A DNA stretch of 64,000 nt, from contig NZ_AUMM01000004.1 in assembly GCF_000430685.1 (NCBI RefSeq), forward strand, positions 62,001-126,000, given 5' to 3'. Position numbers and translations under genes: made by a program. This document shows, in pieces, positions 15,531 through 25,387 of this stretch (positions are counted from its first letter, which is position 1; the number at the start of each line of letters is the position of its first letter). The DNA comes from Tuberibacillus calidus DSM 17572 (GTDB lineage Bacteria > Bacillota > Bacilli > Bacillales > Sporolactobacillaceae). The notes below the pieces were generated by a model that worked only from the letters and a program-made list of their open reading frames with translations, was not told the DNA's origin and made no database searches.

Positions 15531-16739
15531 TTATAAAAAAGGGGATAAAACGACGGACAAGCGCGTTTTCATTTTTTCGATGAACGGTCGACGTCGGACA
15601 TCATCCAAGGTCAGTTCCATTGATTTCAGCAAATCCTTTTGGGTGAGGATCTCGATTTCGTCAATCAATGGTTTGGAATAAATAAACACGTTCATTTCAT
15701 CATTCCAATTAAAACTGCGCAAGTCAAAGTTGGCTGTGCCCATATAGCAACTCTCATCATCGACTAAAAAAACCTTGGCGTGGTAAAATCCTTCATAAAA
15801 ATGAAAAACACGGGCACCGTGCTCGAGGAGCGGGCGCAAATACGCGTACGAAGCGGGATGCACAAATGGGTGATCTTTTTTTGCTGGGATGAGAAGCGTC
15901 ACCTCTACCCCACGATCAAGTTTCTGAATCAGAATGTTCAAGAGCTTTTTTGACGGGATGAAATAAGGTGATCCAATAAAAATCCGTTTCTTTGCCCGCT
16001 CTAAATGGTCAATGAAGAGATTCTCAAGGAAATAGGCATTCGTCCCAATTAACTTCATTTCATAGCGGCCCTTTGGTAAATCAGGGTAATACGCTGCTTC
16101 TGTCACTTTTTCATGGGTCGAGGTTTCCCAGTCTTTTAAAAATTGTCGTTGAATGTCGGAGACCGCACCTCCTTCCAACCGCAAATGATAATCGCGCCAG
16201 TCCCCCATATCCGCTTTACGTCCAAGATATTCATCGCCGACATTGAATCCCCCAACATAAGCGATTTTGCCATCTATAATGGCCAGCTTCCGATGGTTTC
16301 TGCGATTTAACGAATAAAAGAAAAAAGGAAAATACGGTTTTGCCGAAAACGCCAGAGAAACACCGGCATCGGCGAGAGCTTTTCGCGCTTTTCGCGGAAA
16401 TGTCAAGACGCAAAGGGCATCCAATAACAGTCGGACGCGCACGCCTTTCTGTGCCATATTGATTAAGAGGGTGCAAAATTCTTTTCCAATTTGGTCGTTT
16501 TTAAAGATAAAAAAAGAGATATGGATATGATCTTTGGCATGTGTGATGTCTTTCTCCAAGCTGTCAAAAAACCGCCGACCGTCACTGAACAAATTCACAT
16601 CGCTCAATCGGACCGGTGAGAGATGGATCTCCGTTTCTTTTTTTAATCGGCGCTGTCCAAGATAAATATCCAATAAGACAAACGCAAGAAAAAGAGCGAC
16701 AACGGCAATGACGAGGACGATGGTCCAAACAAAAATCAT
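15531..16739 (-). CDS. clsB: cardiolipin synthase (YwjE/ClsB-like)
   Basis: This 402-residue phospholipase D-superfamily membrane enzyme joins two phosphatidylglycerols to cardiolipin. One N-terminal membrane segment (about 2-22) is followed by two HKD motifs: HRKLAIIDGKIAYVGGFN (about 149) and HAKVFLVDDESCYMGTANFD (about 318), each with the trailing GG/GT-x-N. The ATG at 16739 follows AAGGAGG at 8-base spacing; the frame is open further upstream without a better site. The length (one short anchor, about 400 residues) and the neighbour fadF fit YwjE rather than the longer ClsA/YwiE. Confidence 0.87.
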   Translation of the reverse strand: MIFVWTIVLVIAVVALFLAFVLLDIYLGQRRLKKETEIHLSPVRLSDVNLFSDGRRFFDSLEKDITHAKDHIHISFFIFKNDQIGKEFCTLLINMAQKGVRVRLLLDALCVLTFPRKARKALADAGVSLAFSAKPYFPFFFYSLNRRNHRKLAIIDGKIAYVGGFNVGDEYLGRKADMGDWRDYHLRLEGGAVSDIQRQFLKDWETSTHEKVTEAAYYPDLPKGRYEMKLIGTNAYFLENLFIDHLERAKKRIFIGSPYFIPSKKLLNILIQKLDRGVEVTLLIPAKKDHPFVHPASYAYLRPLLEHGARVFHFYEGFYHAKVFLVDDESCYMGTANFDLRSFNWNDEMNVFIYSKPLIDEIEILTQKDLLKSMELTLDDVRRRPFIEKMKTRLSVVLSPFL

Positions 16740-16843
16740 GGGCCGCGCCTCCTTATTTAAATTCAACCCCATTATTATCATGCCCCAACACGTAAAATTT
16801 CTACAAACCAAGCCCCCAAATTTTTTTAAAAAAATTCCCCGAC

Positions 16844-16876
16844 TGAATGCTCATTCATAATTTTTTGTGCTATAAT
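16844..16876 (+). promoter_or_regulatory. fadF promoter with overlapping palindrome
   Basis: TG-C-TATAAT (16868-16876) is an extended -10. The perfect-arm palindrome TGAATG-CT-CATTCA (16844-16857) covers the -35 position. The half-sites equal those of the B. subtilis FadR operator, though the spacer is 2 rather than 6 bases. A TetR-type repressor bound here would block the promoter. Confidence 0.6.
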
Positions 16877-16969
16877 TATCTACAGAAAATTAGTCGCATT
16901 CAGATATGTATGGGCTTACATGCTGCGTGCGGCCGTCTTTTTCTAATATTGTCATGAAGGAGTGAGCAA

Positions 16970-19078
16970 ATGAGCGCATTCATGATTGCCAACTGGATCC
17001 TCTTTCTTATTGTGCTCGCTTACGGCATATATCTCGTCGTACACGTTGTCAAAACAAGAATTACATTTATAAAGCTTGGAAAAAAGGCTGAATGGGACAG
17101 GACGTTAAAAGAAAGGCTCAATGACATCCTTGTCTATGTGTTTGGCCAAAGGAAGCTTTTGAAGGATAAAAAAAGTGGCGCCATCCACGTCATGATGTTC
17201 TATGGTTTCATCCTCGTTCAATTCGGTGCCATTGATTTAATTTGGAAAGGGCTCGCTCCAGGGTCACATTTACCGCTCGGACCGCTCTATCCCGCCTTTA
17301 AAGTGCTTCAGGAATTCGTCACGTTCATGATTTTGGTGGCGGTCGTCTGGGCTTTTTATCGCCGCTATATTGAAAAACTTGTCCGCCTGAAACGAGGATT
17401 TAAAGCCGGTCTCGTGCTTTTATTTATCGGGGCACTCATGTTATCCGTCATCCTTTCCAGCGGCATGGAAATGATCTGGCGAGGTGAACCTTACGCTTGG
17501 TACACGCCGCTTGCGACAACGGTCGCTTTCATTTTCCAATGGCTTCCGCCTACTATAGCTGAGGTTGGTTTCTATATCTTTTGGTGGGCGCATCTTCTCA
17601 TTTTGTTAAGCTTTGCTGTCTATGTCCCACAGTCCAAACATGCGCATCTATTGTTTGCTCCGGCCAACGTCTTTTTAGGACGGACGCATAAGGTCGGCCA
17701 GCTGAAATCAATTGATTTCGAAGATGAAAGCCAAGAGACATTTGGCGTTAATCATATTAAAGATTTCCAACAGAACCAACTCATTGATTTATATGCTTGC
17801 GTGGAATGCGGCCGCTGTACGAACTTTTGCCCGGCAACTGGAACAGGCAAAATGTTGTCGCCAATGGATTTAATCGTGAAGTTGCGAGATCATCTCACGG
17901 AATACGGTGCGGCTGTCACATCACGGACGCCATGGATGCCTGCTTTCGCCTTTTCCAATACGAAAGCGAACCAACTCGCTTATGCGGCACAAAGCCAACA
18001 AGAAGTGGCCGCTGCCGATGAAAACTACGCTGGTCTTATCGGTAATGTCATTACGGAAGAGGAAATCTGGGCCTGTACCACATGCCGGAACTGTGAGGAC
18101 CAATGCCCGGTCATGAACGAACATGTCGATAAAATCATTGACTTGCGCCGGTATCTTGTTTTGACCGAAGGAAAAATGGATCCGGATGCACAGCGCGCCA
18201 TCACCAATATCGAACGGCAAGGCAACCCGTGGGGATTAAACCGCAAAGAACGCGAAGTTTGGCGCGAAGGCCGTGACGATATTGTCGTTCGCACGGTTAA
18301 AGAAGTTGAAAAAGCGGGAGAAACCTTTGAATACTTGTTCTGGGTTGGCTCCATGGGCTCGTATGATTCGCGCAGCCAAAAAGTCGTTCAATCGCTCGCT
18401 AAAGTCATGAACGTCGCAGGGATCTCTTTTGCGATCTTAGGGAATAAAGAGAAAAACTCCGGCGATACACCGCGGCGCATCGGTAATGAGTTCCTGTTCC
18501 AAGAGCTGGCACGCCAAAACATTGAGACGTTCAAAAAACACGGCGTTAAGAAAATCATTACCGCTGACCCGCACGCTTATAATACTTTTAAAAATGAATA
18601 CCCCGAATTTGGTTTGGAAGGTGTCGAAGTCTATCACCATACTGAACTGATTGCCCAATGGATTAAAGAAGGCCGGATTACACCGAAATATCCAGTAAAT
18701 GAACGCATCACTTACCATGATTCCTGTTACCTCGGCCGTTATAACGACGTGTATGATCCGCCGCGGGAAATTCTTAAAGCGATACCGGGTGTCGAGCTTG
18801 TTGAGATGGAACGCAACCGCGAAACCGCCATGTGCTGTGGTGCTGGTGGCGGGTTAATGTGGATGGAAGACCGTGCCGGCACACGCATCAATGTCGCCCG
18901 CACGGAACAAGCGCTCGCCGTCAATCCGACGATTATCAGCAGCGCTTGTCCATATTGCTTAACGATGATGTCTGACGGCACTAAAGCTAAAGAAGTCGAA
19001 GACAAAGTTCACACCTTTGATGTGGTTGAGCTGGTGGAACGTTCCATTACCCCACCTGATGCACAACAAGCTGTGTGA
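16970..19078 (+). CDS. fadF: FadF: membrane heterodisulfide-reductase-like Fe-S oxidoreductase
   Basis: The 702-residue product matches YwjF/FadF, proposed to pass electrons from ETF (reduced by acyl-CoA dehydrogenases) to menaquinone. The N-terminal third has about five membrane helices with histidines placed for haem (about 1-225). Two [4Fe-4S] motifs follow: CVECGRCTNFCP (about 277) and CTTCRNCEDQCP (about 367). The C-terminal half carries CCG domains (SCYLGRYND and AMCCGAGGG, then SACPYC). The ATG follows AAGGAGTGAG. It heads the acyl-CoA cluster but has its own terminator, so the downstream thiolase has a separate promoter. Confidence 0.9.
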   Translation: MSAFMIANWILFLIVLAYGIYLVVHVVKTRITFIKLGKKAEWDRTLKERLNDILVYVFGQRKLLKDKKSGAIHVMMFYGFILVQFGAIDLIWKGLAPGSHLPLGPLYPAFKVLQEFVTFMILVAVVWAFYRRYIEKLVRLKRGFKAGLVLLFIGALMLSVILSSGMEMIWRGEPYAWYTPLATTVAFIFQWLPPTIAEVGFYIFWWAHLLILLSFAVYVPQSKHAHLLFAPANVFLGRTHKVGQLKSIDFEDESQETFGVNHIKDFQQNQLIDLYACVECGRCTNFCPATGTGKMLSPMDLIVKLRDHLTEYGAAVTSRTPWMPAFAFSNTKANQLAYAAQSQQEVAAADENYAGLIGNVITEEEIWACTTCRNCEDQCPVMNEHVDKIIDLRRYLVLTEGKMDPDAQRAITNIERQGNPWGLNRKEREVWREGRDDIVVRTVKEVEKAGETFEYLFWVGSMGSYDSRSQKVVQSLAKVMNVAGISFAILGNKEKNSGDTPRRIGNEFLFQELARQNIETFKKHGVKKIITADPHAYNTFKNEYPEFGLEGVEVYHHTELIAQWIKEGRITPKYPVNERITYHDSCYLGRYNDVYDPPREILKAIPGVELVEMERNRETAMCCGAGGGLMWMEDRAGTRINVARTEQALAVNPTIISSACPYCLTMMSDGTKAKEVEDKVHTFDVVELVERSITPPDAQQAV

Positions 19079-19120
19079 GACCAAATTTTAAATGAAGAAG
19101 CTTAATTTCATAAAAAATCA

Positions 19121-19145
19121 GGGGCTTAGGAAGCCCCTCCTTTAT
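19121..19145 (+). terminator. fadF terminator
   Basis: GGGGCTT (19121-19127) pairs with AAGCCCC (19131-19137), AGG loop, followed by TCCTTTAT. Confidence 0.7.
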
Positions 19146-19153
19146 CCAAGCTC

Positions 19154-19175
19154 ACCGAGCGAGCGTTCGTTCGGT
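19154..19175. promoter_or_regulatory. 22 bp palindromic operator upstream of thiolase gene
   Basis: Half-sites ACCGAGCGAGC and GTTCGTTCGGT form a palindrome matching at 18 of 22 positions, with the outer ACCGA/TCGGT perfect. This is the form of a TetR-family operator and lies 60 bases before the thiolase start, in the promoter region. The TetR gene at 24725-25372 in the same cluster is the obvious candidate. Confidence 0.6.
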
Positions 19176-19234
19176 TAAATGAAACCGCTTACCAATTTTA
19201 TAAAAATACAAAAGTGGAACTGGAGGATCAAAAC

Positions 19235-20413
19235 ATGGGGAGAACAGTAGTCATTAGCGCGGCGAGAACGCCTTTTGGAAAACTTGGAGGTGCGCTTAGC
19301 TCCTTAAGCGCATCCGAGCTCGGTGGCATCGCCATCAAGGAAGCCGTCACCCGAAGCGGCCTTGAAGGTGAAGCCATTGATGAGGTCATTTTCGGTAACG
19401 TTTTACAAGGAGGACAAGGGCAGATCCCTTCCCGGCAAGCCGCGCGCCACGCGGGTTTACCTTGGTCTGTGCGCACGGAGACGATCAATAAAGTTTGCGC
19501 CTCTGGCTTGCGAGCTGTGACGATCGGTGACCAAATCATCCGTGCCGGAGATGCGCGTTCGATTGTCGCTGGCGGCATGGAATCAATGAGTAACGCTCCG
19601 TATTTTTTGCCAAACGCTCGGTTTGGTTATCGCATGGGTGACCAAAAAGTTGTGGATTTAATGGTTCATGATGGGTTGACCTGTTCGTTCAGTGGCGTGC
19701 ATATGGGCATCTATGGTAGTGAGACCGCCGCCAAATTCGGCATCACCCGTGAGGAACAAGACCGCTGGGCGCTCCGAAGCCATCAACGGGCTCAGCAAGC
19801 GATTGACAGCGGTAAATTTGCTGATGAAATCGTGCCTGTTGAAGTGCCTGTTCGCCGCGGCGAACCCGTGAAAGTCACAACGGATGAAGCGGTCCGTCGC
19901 GATACCTCCCTTGAGAAACTCGCGAAGCTCAAACCCGCATTTAGCCCAGACGGCACGATAACCGCTGGTAATGCCCCGGGGGTCAATGATGGCGCGGGAG
20001 CTCTTGTGCTTATGGATGAAAAAGCCGCCGAGCGGCAAGGTAAGGAAGCGCTGGCCACAATCATCGGTCATACAGCGATCGCCATGGAGGCCAAAGATTT
20101 TCCGGAGACACCGGGCCGGGTGATTTTAGACCTTTTAAATAAAACCGGTAAAAAACTCTCGGACATCGACTTATTTGAAATCAATGAAGCGTTTGCGGCC
20201 GTTGCCCTTACGGCAAATAAAATCGCCGATCTTGATCCGGAGAAGGTGAATGTCAATGGCGGTGCTGTTGCCCTCGGCCACCCAATCGGCGCAAGCGGTG
20301 CGCGCATTCTGATGACATTGATTTACGAATTACGACGCCGCGGTGGCGGACTGGGCATTGCGGCGATTTGCAGCGGCGGCGGTCAAGGCGACGCCATTTT
20401 AGTTGAAGTATAA
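19235..20413 (+). CDS. acetyl-CoA C-acyltransferase (thiolase)
   Basis: A 392-residue thiolase that condenses or cleaves acetoacetyl-/3-ketoacyl-CoA. The nucleophilic Cys is at residue 88 ([11 protein letters not shown]), the His in [11 protein letters not shown] near 350 and the second Cys in CSGGGQGDA near 380, all as in the AtoB/MmgA class. The ATG at 19235 follows GGAGG at 8-base spacing; numbering from it puts Cys at the canonical 88, which supports this start over GTG 19214. It opens the operon thiolase-Hbd-Acd-Acd-MeaB (gaps of 14-27 bases). Length suggests the short-chain (acetoacetyl-CoA) type. Confidence 0.92.
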   Translation: MGRTVVISAARTPFGKLGGALSSLSASELGGIAIKEAVTRSGLEGEAIDEVIFGNVLQGGQGQIPSRQAARHAGLPWSVRTETINKVCASGLRAVTIGDQIIRAGDARSIVAGGMESMSNAPYFLPNARFGYRMGDQKVVDLMVHDGLTCSFSGVHMGIYGSETAAKFGITREEQDRWALRSHQRAQQAIDSGKFADEIVPVEVPVRRGEPVKVTTDEAVRRDTSLEKLAKLKPAFSPDGTITAGNAPGVNDGAGALVLMDEKAAERQGKEALATIIGHTAIAMEAKDFPETPGRVILDLLNKTGKKLSDIDLFEINEAFAAVALTANKIADLDPEKVNVNGGAVALGHPIGASGARILMTLIYELRRRGGGLGIAAICSGGGQGDAILVEV

Positions 20414-20427
20414 GGAGTGATTAACAA

Positions 20428-21279
20428 ATGGAAAAAGTCATGGTCATTGGCGCCGGGCAAATGGGCTCAGGCATTGCTCAAGTATTTGCGGTTTCAGGCT
20501 TTGACGTGTTGCTATATGACAATAACGATGCACAGCTTGAAAAAGGTTTGGCCGGCATTCAAAAACGTTTAGCCCGCGACGTGGAAAAGGGCAAGTTAAC
20601 CGAAAGTGAAAAAGATGAAGCTTTGAAGCGCCTTGTGAAAGCCAATTCCCTTGATGAAGCATCAGGCGTTAGCCTCGTCGTTGAGGCTGTCGTTGAAAAC
20701 ATGGGCGTCAAAACCGAGATTTTTAAGAAATTAGATGAAGTCGCACCGGCTGACGCCATCCTCGCCTCCAATACGTCATCGCTACCTATAACGGAAATCG
20801 CCGCCGTCACGTCGCGCCCAGAGAAAGTGATCGGCATGCACTTTATGAATCCGGTTCCCGTGATGAAGCTGGTGGAAGTCATTCGCGGCTTGGCCACATC
20901 AGATGAGACATATGAAAAAGTCAAAAACTATGCGGAAAAACTCGGCAAAACCGCGGTCGAAGTCAATGATTTCCCTGGCTTTGTCTCCAATCGGGTTCTG
21001 ATGCCAATGATTAACGAGGCGATTTACTGCGTCTACGAAGGGGTCGCGACGCCGGAAGCGATTGATGAGGTCATGAAACTCGGCATGAATCATCCGATGG
21101 GTCCCCTGACGCTCGCTGATTTTATCGGGCTTGATACCTGCCTTTATATTATGGAAGTCCTGCATGAAGGACTAGGTGATGATAAATATCGGCCATGCCC
21201 GCTCTTAAGGAAATATGTCAAGGCGGGTTGGCTCGGCCGGAAGTCTGGGAAGGGATTTTATGACTACAACGGCAATTAA
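20428..21279 (+). CDS. 3-hydroxybutyryl-CoA dehydrogenase
   Basis: This 283-residue NAD(P)-dependent dehydrogenase interconverts 3-hydroxybutyryl- and acetoacetyl-CoA. It has the Rossmann motif [16 protein letters not shown] (about 6-21), the catalytic His in [17 protein letters not shown] (about 137-153), and the C-terminal dimerisation domain ending [11 protein letters not shown]. The ATG follows AAGGAGTG at 9 bases. It corresponds to MmgB/Hbd. It works between the thiolase before it and an enoyl-CoA hydratase that is not encoded in this cluster. Confidence 0.93.
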   Translation: MEKVMVIGAGQMGSGIAQVFAVSGFDVLLYDNNDAQLEKGLAGIQKRLARDVEKGKLTESEKDEALKRLVKANSLDEASGVSLVVEAVVENMGVKTEIFKKLDEVAPADAILASNTSSLPITEIAAVTSRPEKVIGMHFMNPVPVMKLVEVIRGLATSDETYEKVKNYAEKLGKTAVEVNDFPGFVSNRVLMPMINEAIYCVYEGVATPEAIDEVMKLGMNHPMGPLTLADFIGLDTCLYIMEVLHEGLGDDKYRPCPLLRKYVKAGWLGRKSGKGFYDYNGN

Positions 21280-21295
21280 AAAGGAGAGCCCAGCG

Positions 21296-22435
21296 ATGAA
21301 CCTTCTTTTCACCGAAGAACATGACATGGTGCGCAGAATGGTTCGGGACTTTGCCGAAAAGGAAATCGCGCCTGAAGTGGCGAGAATGGAAGCCGAAGAC
21401 CGCTTTCCCATTGAAGTGATCAAAAAAATGGGTGAGCTTGGTCTGATGGGCATTCCAGTTCCTGAAGCCTATGGCGGCTCTGGAATGGATTATATGTCGT
21501 ATATCATCGCCATTCATGAGATTGCAAAAATTAGTGCCACAGTGGGGGTCATTTTATCCGTCCATACCTCCGTCGGCACGAATCCGATTCTTTATTTCGG
21601 AACGGAAGCGCAAAAGCAAAAATACATCCCGAAGTTGGCGCGAGGGGAATGGATTGGTGCGTTTGCCTTAACCGAACCAAACGCTGGTTCCGATGCTGCC
21701 GCATTAAGCACGCGAGCGGTCCGTCAAGGTGATCACTATGTCCTAAACGGTTCGAAAATTTTTATTACAAATGGCGGAGCGGCCGATGTTTTTATCGTTT
21801 TCGCCAAAACAGATCCGGAGCAAGGTAGCCGCGGGGTTACCGCCTTTATTGTTGAACGGGACACCCCTGGCTTCACCATAGGAAAAGCGGAAAAAAAGAT
21901 GGGCTTGCACGGATCAAGCACAGTCACCTTGCAATTTGACGGGGCCGTTGTACCGGCAGAAAACCGGCTTGGGGAAGAAGGCCAAGGGTTTAAGATTGCC
22001 ATGTCCAACCTCAATTTCGGCCGCATTGGGATCGCCGCGCAGGCGCTTGGCATCGCTGAAGGTGCTCTCCATCATGCCATTCAATATGCCAAAGACCGAA
22101 AACAATTCGGTAAACCGATTGGCGCGCAGCAAGGTGTCGCTTTTAAGCTTGCGGATATGGCAACGGAAGTCGAAGCAGCGAAATTATTAGTCTATCATGC
22201 GGCCTTTCTGGCACAAAACAAACAACCGTGCACAAAAGAAGCCTCGATGGCGAAACTATTTGCTTCACAAACAGCGATGAAAACGGCGACAGAAGCCGTC
22301 CAGATTTTTGGCGGCTACGGTTACACCGAAGACTATCCCGTTGAGCGTTATTTCCGCGATGCCAAAATCACACAAATCTATGAAGGCACAAACGAGATTC
22401 AACATATCGTCATTAGTAAACAGTTACTGAAATAA
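21296..22435 (+). CDS. acyl-CoA dehydrogenase (first of two)
   Basis: A 379-residue FAD enzyme of the short/branched-chain acyl-CoA dehydrogenase type. Signatures are [17 protein letters not shown] (about 121-137) and [17 protein letters not shown], with the catalytic Glu in [10 protein letters not shown] (about 363). The ATG at 21296 follows AAGGAG at 8-base spacing; an upstream in-frame extension overlaps the preceding gene and is unlikely. It introduces the alpha-beta double bond and passes electrons to ETF and then probably FadF. Confidence 0.93.
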   Translation: MNLLFTEEHDMVRRMVRDFAEKEIAPEVARMEAEDRFPIEVIKKMGELGLMGIPVPEAYGGSGMDYMSYIIAIHEIAKISATVGVILSVHTSVGTNPILYFGTEAQKQKYIPKLARGEWIGAFALTEPNAGSDAAALSTRAVRQGDHYVLNGSKIFITNGGAADVFIVFAKTDPEQGSRGVTAFIVERDTPGFTIGKAEKKMGLHGSSTVTLQFDGAVVPAENRLGEEGQGFKIAMSNLNFGRIGIAAQALGIAEGALHHAIQYAKDRKQFGKPIGAQQGVAFKLADMATEVEAAKLLVYHAAFLAQNKQPCTKEASMAKLFASQTAMKTATEAVQIFGGYGYTEDYPVERYFRDAKITQIYEGTNEIQHIVISKQLLK

Positions 22436-22452
22436 GAAAAGGGGATTAAACC

Positions 22453-23592
22453 ATGGATTTTAAACTGAGCGAAGAACACGAAATGCTTCGGAAAATGGTG
22501 CGTGATTTTGCGGAAAATGAAGTCGCAAAAACCGCAGCTGAGCGTGATGAAACGGAAACGTTTGACCGTTCCATTTTTGATCAAATGGCCGAGCTGGGCT
22601 TAACCGGAATTCCTTGGCCGGAAGAATATGGCGGGATTGGGGCGGACTATTTAAGCTACGTCATCGCCGTTGAGGAGCTTTCCCGCGTTGATGCTTCCAT
22701 TGGTGTAACGTTATCGGCCCATACGTCACTCGCTTGTTGGCCCATTTATAAATTCGGCACTGAAGAACAAAAACAAAAATTTTTGCGTCCCATGGCGGAA
22801 GGAAAGAAAATCGGCGCCTATGGTTTGACGGAGCCGGGTTCGGGCTCGGATGCCGGGGCGATGCGCACAACCGCCAAACGCGATGGCGACCATTACATCA
22901 TTAACGGTAATAAAATTTTTATCACCAATGGCGGTGAAGCCGACATTTATGTTGTTTTTGCCCTAACGAATCCGGAATTAAAACATAAGGGCACAACCGC
23001 CTTCATTATCGAAAAAGGCACACCGGGCTTTTCCTTCGGCAAGAAAGAAAAGAAACTTGGCATACGCTCCTCCCCGACACTGGAATTGATTTTTGAAGAT
23101 TGCCGTGTGCCGGCAGAAAACGTCCTCGGGGAAGAGGGGCAAGGCTTTAAAATTGCCATGATGACGCTTGACGGTGGCAGAAACGGCATTGCCGCCCAAG
23201 CCGTCGGCATTGCCCAAGGCGCTTTGGATGCGGCCATTGCTTACGCCAAAGAGCGTAAACAATTTGGCAAACCGATCGGCGCGCAACAAGCCATCGGGTT
23301 TAAGCTTGCCGATATGGCAACAAAAGTGGAAGCGGCTCGCCTTTTAACCTATCAAGCCGCATGGCTCGAATCGAACGGCCTCCCCTACGGCCAAGCTTCG
23401 GCGATGTCGAAACTGTTTGCCGGCGATACAGCGATGGAAGTCACAACCGAAGCGGTCCAAGTATTTGGTGGTTACGGATATACCAAAGATTATCCGGTTG
23501 AACGATTCATGCGCGACGCCAAAATCACGCAAATCTATGAAGGTACTAATGAAATTCAACGTCTCGTCATCTCGCGTGCTTTGCTAAAATAA
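22453..23592 (+). CDS. acyl-CoA dehydrogenase (second of two)
   Basis: A 379-residue paralogue of the preceding gene, plainly related along its whole length (same length, same [14 protein letters not shown] and [10 protein letters not shown] motifs). It has the signature [19 protein letters not shown] and ends [13 protein letters not shown]. The tandem copies probably differ in chain length or branching preference. It matches AcdA of B. subtilis in position (between fadF and rpoE). The ATG has AAGGGG at 8 bases. Confidence 0.92.
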   Translation: MDFKLSEEHEMLRKMVRDFAENEVAKTAAERDETETFDRSIFDQMAELGLTGIPWPEEYGGIGADYLSYVIAVEELSRVDASIGVTLSAHTSLACWPIYKFGTEEQKQKFLRPMAEGKKIGAYGLTEPGSGSDAGAMRTTAKRDGDHYIINGNKIFITNGGEADIYVVFALTNPELKHKGTTAFIIEKGTPGFSFGKKEKKLGIRSSPTLELIFEDCRVPAENVLGEEGQGFKIAMMTLDGGRNGIAAQAVGIAQGALDAAIAYAKERKQFGKPIGAQQAIGFKLADMATKVEAARLLTYQAAWLESNGLPYGQASAMSKLFAGDTAMEVTTEAVQVFGGYGYTKDYPVERFMRDAKITQIYEGTNEIQRLVISRALLK

Positions 23593-23619
23593 AAGGTTTT
23601 CTGAGAGAAGCTGGTTTTC

Positions 23620-24582
23620 ATGCACATGCTTGCCGAACAAATTTTACAAAAGGATATCCGCGCTTTGGCTCGGGCAATCACCTATGTGGAAAACGACCAT
23701 GAAGACAAATTGGCGCTCATGAGTGATTTGTATCCGGCAACGGGCAAGGCGCGGTGCATCGGTATTACCGGTGCACCGGGAGCCGGGAAAAGCACGTTTG
23801 TGAACCGTTTAATCGACTACTTGCGCTCACTTGACTTACGTGTGGCCGTCTGTGCGATTGACCCGACAAGCCCGTTCAGCGGTGGTGCCATTCTTGGCGA
23901 CAGGGTGCGGATGGCCAAACATTTTACCGACCCAAAAGTGTTTATCCGCAGCATGGGTACACGTGGCAGTCTTGGCGGATTATCGCGAACAACAAAAGAT
24001 GTCATTAAAATCATGGATGCCTTTGGGTTTGATGTCATTCTGATCGAAACGGTCGGCGTCGGGCAATCGGAACTCGACATTATGAAAGTGGCGGATACGA
24101 CGGCAGTGGTCGTCACCCCGGGGTCAGGAGATGTCATACAAGTGTTTAAGGCTGGCATTATGGAAATTGCCGATCTCTTTGTCATCAATAAAGCCGATTT
24201 GCCTGGGGTCGGCCCGCTTCATGCCCAAATTAACGCGATGCTCGATTTGGCGAAAGACCATGAAGCTTGGCGTCCTCCCGTCAAACGGGTCAGTGCGGCA
24301 AAAAACGAAGGCATTGCGGAATTTTGGGCAGCCTGTGAAGCCCATGCAGCCTACCTTTTGGAAAGCGGCGAAGGAATGAAGCGCAGGAGGCGGAATAAAG
24401 AGCGGGAAATTCTTGAAATTATTCAGGACGAAGCCTCCCGCCGCATTGAGCAGTTTTTTATAGAGGAAAAAGAACATATTGCGGCTTCTTCATTAGATCC
24501 GTATACACTCGCTGCTCGGCTCGTTGATAAATGGTTCCAAAATCAGGAAAAGGAGATCATGCAAAAAAACGGGGAACTTTAG
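23620..24582 (+). CDS. meaB: G-protein chaperone MeaB (ArgK-type GTPase)
   Basis: The 320-residue SIMIBI-class GTPase loads and protects adenosylcobalamin-dependent acyl-CoA mutases. It has Walker A GITGAPGAGKSTFVNRL (about 48-64), the switch-region DPTSPFSGGAILGDRVRM (about 86-103), ETVGVGQSE and NKAD (about 191). The C-terminal arm for dimerisation is present. The start is ATG 23620 or 23626, with GAGAGAAG upstream. It is unusual in sitting beside icmF, which already contains its own MeaB-like domain, and not beside methylmalonyl-CoA mutase subunits. Confidence 0.92.
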   Translation: MHMLAEQILQKDIRALARAITYVENDHEDKLALMSDLYPATGKARCIGITGAPGAGKSTFVNRLIDYLRSLDLRVAVCAIDPTSPFSGGAILGDRVRMAKHFTDPKVFIRSMGTRGSLGGLSRTTKDVIKIMDAFGFDVILIETVGVGQSELDIMKVADTTAVVVTPGSGDVIQVFKAGIMEIADLFVINKADLPGVGPLHAQINAMLDLAKDHEAWRPPVKRVSAAKNEGIAEFWAACEAHAAYLLESGEGMKRRRRNKEREILEIIQDEASRRIEQFFIEEKEHIAASSLDPYTLAARLVDKWFQNQEKEIMQKNGEL

Positions 24583-24724
24583 TGAATTCGTCGAAAAAAA
24601 GGGTCATGACTCTCACGACCTCATTCGACAGTTCCCGCGAAAAAAGATCAAAACCCACCCGATTTCAACTCCGCCGGTAGTTCGTAAAATTTTTTGAGTG
24701 ACGGGAAAAGGAGGGGTGAGGGTG

Positions 24725-25372
24725 ATGCCGAAAAATGTGGAAACAACGGTTAAAGATGAAAAGTTAATCAAACAGCGCCGGGCTGAACTCATTAAAGCGG
24801 CCGTCAAGCTGTTTACCGAGAAGGGATTTCATCGGACGACGACGAGGGAAATCGCACGTGAAGCAGGCTTCAGCATCGGAACATTGTATGAATACATTCG
24901 AACGAAAGAAGATGTCCTTTACCTCGTTTGCGATGATATTTATAACAAAGTCAGCGACAGACTGCGCGCCACGATAGCCCTTAAAGGCGATGGAGTGGAA
25001 TGTCTGAAAGCGGCGGTTGCGGGCTGTGTGAAGGTCATGGATGACATGCAGGATGAAGTGCTCGTCATGTACCAAGAGGCGAAATCGCTGTCCAAAGAGT
25101 CACTCCCTTATGTGTTGAATAAGGAATTAGAGATGGTAAAGCTTCTTGAAGATGTATTAGATCATTGCATCCGCCTTGGCGCGCTTCATCTTACGGAAAA
25201 AGAAAAAGAATTTTATGCTCACCACATCCTTGTCCTTTGTCAAATGTGGGCGTTTCGTCGCTGGAGTTTAGCCAAAACATTTACCGTTCACGAATATACG
25301 GCCTATTTAATCGATGCGATTCTTTATGGGATTTCTGTTCAAAAAGCCCCATCGATCGATCAAAAATCATGA
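24725..25372 (+). CDS. TetR-family regulator of the acyl-CoA cluster
   Basis: This 215-residue repressor has an N-terminal TetR helix-turn-helix (RAELIKAAVKLFTEKGFHRT followed by TTREIAREAGFSIGTLYEYI) and a helical ligand domain like FadR/FabR-type fatty acyl-CoA sensors. The ATG at 24725 follows AAGGAGGGG. It lies between meaB and icmF (16 bases before icmF). I infer that it controls this cluster, probably through the palindromes at 16844-16857 and/or 19154-19175, with an acyl-CoA as the inducer. Confidence 0.85.
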   Translation: MPKNVETTVKDEKLIKQRRAELIKAAVKLFTEKGFHRTTTREIAREAGFSIGTLYEYIRTKEDVLYLVCDDIYNKVSDRLRATIALKGDGVECLKAAVAGCVKVMDDMQDEVLVMYQEAKSLSKESLPYVLNKELEMVKLLEDVLDHCIRLGALHLTEKEKEFYAHHILVLCQMWAFRRWSLAKTFTVHEYTAYLIDAILYGISVQKAPSIDQKS

Positions 25373-25387
25373 AGGGAGTGGACCGAA

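Noticed and set aside
15406-15681. Plus-strand frame overlapping the clsB 3' end
   Set aside because: It is antisense to clsB and contains the clsB terminator hairpin.
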